From Oscillospiraceae bacterium (GTDB lineage: Bacteria; Bacillota; Clostridia; Oscillospirales; Oscillospiraceae): 63,527 bases of DNA. Both the position numbers and the translations under genes were made by a program. Below, in pieces: positions 60,990-63,527 of the stretch. How positions within the stretch are numbered: position 1 is the stretch's first letter; every line of letters starts with the position of its first letter. The notes under the pieces were generated by a model. The model saw only the letters and a program-made list of their open reading frames with translations, made no database searches and had not been told where the DNA came from. Location: NCBI GenBank assembly GCA_016292255.1, contig JAEEZZ010000039.1, positions 1-63,527 of the forward strand, written 5' to 3'.

Positions 60990-63527
60990 ATGAGAAGAAT
61001 ACTTGCGATTCTTTTGTCCGTATTCATGCTTGTTTCCGTCATCGCGGTTCCGGTCTCGGCGCGGGAAGGGGAGCAGGAGGACAAGCCCTATGTGTTCACC
61101 GAAGCCGATAATGCGCTGATCGAGCAGGACGTGTTTGCGTCCATCGAAGCGATCAAGGCAGACGCCGCCCAGACCTGCGGCGGGATCGGAAAAATGACCG
61201 AGCAGGATTACGCCGCGCTGGTCCCGCAGGTGATCGAGGCTGTCGAGGCCTCCGAAACTTATGTCCCCGGGACCCTGCAGCAGAATGGCTCCTTCCTGGT
61301 GTGGGAGACAACGGTTGGCCTTCCCTGCTGCTATTCTCCCCGCATGGAGGCTGAGCTCCACAATACCGAGAATGAGCCCTCTGCCGAAGAAATCGCACTG
61401 GCCCAGGAGAGAGCGGACGCCCTGTTCGAAGAACTCTCCGCAGTGAAGGGCGGCTGGCCCTCTTCCGCGAAGATCGGCTTGATCCAGCCCTACTGGGAGT
61501 CCAACTCCAGTTATGCCGACAGCAGCTTCAAACCATATTCTCCCTCCTATAAGGCTGCCTGGCAGGCTTTCTGCACCGCCACGGGCGGCGAGGGAATGCG
61601 TTACACCATGAACAATGCAACGGTCGATAACATTGCCTCCGTCATGTCTCAGTGCGGTCTGGTCATGTTCGATTCCCACGGCACGACCGACTACGACGGA
61701 TACAACGAAGATTATACCTCCCACGCCAACAGCTCCTATCTCTGCCTGATCACCAATGCCGGCGTTACCTCTCAGGATACGCAGGCCAAGCAGGGCGAGT
61801 TTGGCACCTATTATGACTGCATTTCCGGCTCCGGCTACGCCTACGTGAACGGCACCTGCATCGCCAACCACATGGGCGAGAATCGCGCGCCGCACAGCTT
61901 CCTCTACATGGGCATTTGCCTCGGCATGGCCACCGACAAGATGGAGGCCGGCCTGCGCGATAAGGGCGTCGAGGCCGTCTGGGGCTACTCTCAGTCGGTT
62001 TCCTTCGTTGGTGATGAAAAGTACCTGAAGGATCTGATGAACTACATCAAGGACGGTGACACACTTGCTGTTGCCGCATCCAAGGTCAAGGCGCAGTACG
62101 GCGACTGGGATCCTGCCTACCCCAATTACTCTTACAGTCAGTGCGTGGCAAATCACATTGCGTTCCCCATTGTTGCTTCCGCTGAGGATCCCTATCCCGG
62201 CCATGGCAACGTGGACGTTATTCAGACGGTCAACTCCACCTGGACGCTGTACACCCAATTTATCATCACAGCCCTTACCAACAACCCCGAATGGGGCACG
62301 GTTCAGGTGGATTACCAAACCATCACCGCTACCCCTGCATACGGCTACTACGTAGACGATTATGAAGTTGTTTCCGGTACGGCGAACGTGAGCCGCGAGG
62401 GCAACGTCTTCACGGTGGAGGCGGAATCCGACTGCACCATCCAGATCAACTTTGCCCCCAGAGATCCCGCTGTGGTCCAGTTCTCTGTGCCCAACGGCGT
62501 CAGCTGTGAATCCATCGAAGCCTACGTTGGCGATGAGATCACCCTGCCGGAGCCCCAGGGCGAGCCCGCTGTTGAGAGCCGCAGCTTCCGCTTCCTCGGC
62601 TGGGCCACGAGCCCCATGGAGGCGGACAGCCTGGATTGCCCGGAGTATCTGCCTGCCGGCACAAGCTTCAAGCTGCGCTCCACCGAAACCACGTTCTATG
62701 CGCTCTATACCTACTTCGTTGCCGTAGAGGGCCTCAACGACGATCAGTTCGTCCGTGTGGATGAAGCCCCCCATACCTGGCCCAACGAGTACGTGATCAG
62801 CTATGACGGCGCGTATGCCCTTGGCGCTACCACTGCCTGCTTCGGCAGCAACGTCAACAACAAGCTCGGCACCAAGAAGGCTGTCGTCGATCTGTCGGAT
62901 GCCGGACTCGTCTATGAGGATAATATCCTCAACGGCGTGACGGACGATGTTACCTATGTGATCGAAGCTTCCGAGAACGGAACCTTTACCATCAAAATGA
63001 AGTCTACGAATCAGTATCTGGCCATGGCCGCGGATTCCGATTCTCTGACTGCCTACACCTCCTCCAACAGCGACAAGACCCGCTGGACCATCAGCTACGG
63101 CCCCAACGGCCCTGTTCTGACCAACGCAAAATACAGCAACCGCTTCCTGCAGTACGATGATTCCGCGAAGGCGTTTATGTGCTTCAACACTGCCAAGAAG
63201 GGCCTGACGCTGTTTGCCAAGGCCAAAGGCGACAACTGGTTCACCACCTCGCCCAAGGAAAAGGTCGAGTGCGAGGAGCACAGCTTCGGCGAGTGGGTGA
63301 CCGATACGGAGCCCAAATGCACCGAAGCCGGCAGCAAGCACCGCATCTGCACGGTTTGCGGTTATAAGGAGCTTGGTACGATCGATGCCCTCGGCCACGA
63401 CTACGTCGCCGGCGAGCCCGTTGCGCCCAAGTGCACCGAGCAGGGCTACACGCTCTATACCTGCTCCCGCTGCGAAGACAGCTACAAGGGCGATATTGTT
63501 GACGCTCCGGGCCACAGCTGGGACAAC
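60990..63527 (+). CDS. Secreted putative clan CD cysteine peptidase (partial, 3' end outside)
   Basis: The frame is open for 846 codons to the window end. It starts with a signal peptide (MRRILAILLSVFMLV...VSA, about 1-24). Residues about 60-400 hold what looks like a caspase/gingipain-like fold: a His in MFDSHGTT (H230) and a Cys after a hydrophobic strand, MGICLG (C310), spaced 80 apart as in clan CD peptidases. An InlB B-repeat-like unit follows (about 490-575, with FRFLGWA), then a beta-rich region and at least two Cys/His modules (CTVCG, GHDY, CSRCE) like the one in the SLH carboxypeptidase. It is probably a surface or secreted protease; wall-anchor repeats may lie beyond the window. Confidence 0.7.
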   Translation, partial: MRRILAILLSVFMLVSVIAVPVSAREGEQEDKPYVFTEADNALIEQDVFASIEAIKADAAQTCGGIGKMTEQDYAALVPQVIEAVEASETYVPGTLQQNGSFLVWETTVGLPCCYSPRMEAELHNTENEPSAEEIALAQERADALFEELSAVKGGWPSSAKIGLIQPYWESNSSYADSSFKPYSPSYKAAWQAFCTATGGEGMRYTMNNATVDNIASVMSQCGLVMFDSHGTTDYDGYNEDYTSHANSSYLCLITNAGVTSQDTQAKQGEFGTYYDCISGSGYAYVNGTCIANHMGENRAPHSFLYMGICLGMATDKMEAGLRDKGVEAVWGYSQSVSFVGDEKYLKDLMNYIKDGDTLAVAASKVKAQYGDWDPAYPNYSYSQCVANHIAFPIVASAEDPYPGHGNVDVIQTVNSTWTLYTQFIITALTNNPEWGTVQVDYQTITATPAYGYYVDDYEVVSGTANVSREGNVFTVEAESDCTIQINFAPRDPAVVQFSVPNGVSCESIEAYVGDEITLPEPQGEPAVESRSFRFLGWATSPMEADSLDCPEYLPAGTSFKLRSTETTFYALYTYFVAVEGLNDDQFVRVDEAPHTWPNEYVISYDGAYALGATTACFGSNVNNKLGTKKAVVDLSDAGLVYEDNILNGVTDDVTYVIEASENGTFTIKMKSTNQYLAMAADSDSLTAYTSSNSDKTRWTISYGPNGPVLTNAKYSNRFLQYDDSAKAFMCFNTAKKGLTLFAKAKGDNWFTTSPKEKVECEEHSFGEWVTDTEPKCTEAGSKHRICTVCGYKELGTIDALGHDYVAGEPVAPKCTEQGYTLYTCSRCEDSYKGDIVDAPGHSWDN

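Noticed and set aside
60846-63515. 889-codon minus-strand frame opposite the secreted peptidase
   Set aside because: The plus strand has promoter, ribosome site, signal peptide and domains. The antisense product is repetitive and featureless.

Overview
The window looks like chromosome of a spore-forming Clostridia, most likely Oscillospirales (Oscillospiraceae/Ruminococcaceae-type gut bacteria). The reasons are a GC-rich sequence (near 60% by eye), the sporulation genes sipL and spoIVA, CIRCE-controlled groESL, a PASTA-kinase/RsgA housekeeping operon in Firmicutes order, CdaA/CdaR, and many DUF families typical of this order (DUF5685, DUF5693, DUF3343). Genes lie on both strands and are densely packed. 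I see no rRNA, CRISPR array, prophage or insertion sequence.

Layout. 1-2.2 kb: end of an IMP dehydrogenase and an M13 metallopeptidase. 2.3-7.4 kb: glutaminase, then a secreted von Willebrand A membrane protein and an SLH-anchored M14 carboxypeptidase. 7.6-9.6 kb: a membrane-bound EAL c-di-GMP phosphodiesterase split by a one-base frameshift. 9.6-16.6 kb: an FtsX-type ABC transporter with a large coiled coil, a PHP phosphatase, a cytidylate-kinase-like protein and a MATE exporter. 16.7-26.3 kb: a UvrA-like ATPase, a HAD phosphatase, a CotH lipoprotein, groES-groEL and an ABC exporter, mostly on the minus strand; the gaps carry many short palindromic elements. 26.4-29.1 kb: VanZ-like protein, RadC, DUF3343 and a cysteine desulfurase. 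29.2-33.4 kb: cdaA-cdaR, then a DUF5685 / DnaJ-domain / membrane protein set. 33.5-45.5 kb: yicC-remA-gmk-rpoZ-priA-def-fmt-rsmB-rlmN-PP2C-PASTA kinase-rsgA. 45.5-48.8 kb: a tiny membrane protein, sipL and spoIVA. 48.8-53.5 kb: an aminotransferase, a TraX-family protein and ruvCAB. 53.5-58.9 kb: a zinc-ribbon protein with a long structured leader, murJ, DUF5693, a HAD-IIA phosphatase and a macro-domain protein. 59.0-63.5 kb: tRNA-Thr, NhaC antiporter, and a large secreted putative clan CD cysteine peptidase that runs off the window.

How the genes fit together. The long operon joins nucleotide supply (gmk), transcription (rpoZ), replication restart (priA), formyl-Met start and removal (fmt, def), rRNA methylation (rsmB, rlmN), growth signalling (phosphatase and kinase) and 30S maturation (rsgA). 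SipL and SpoIVA build the spore-coat base layer. CdaA/CdaR make and tune c-di-AMP. RuvCAB resolves Holliday junctions.

The least explained signals are: (a) a family of intergenic palindromes with shared GTAGGG/CCCTAC ends but interchangeable arm sequences; (b) several unrelated 7-bp tandem repeats in intergenic DNA, two of them directly after stop codons; (c) the T6 frameshift in the EAL protein; (d) a structured leader of about 250 nt before a zinc-ribbon gene; (e) the secreted clan CD-like peptidase, which shares a Cys/His-rich module with the SLH carboxypeptidase; and (f) the translationally coupled DUF5685-DnaJ-membrane trio. No homology search or folding program was run. Family calls rest on motifs read by eye.
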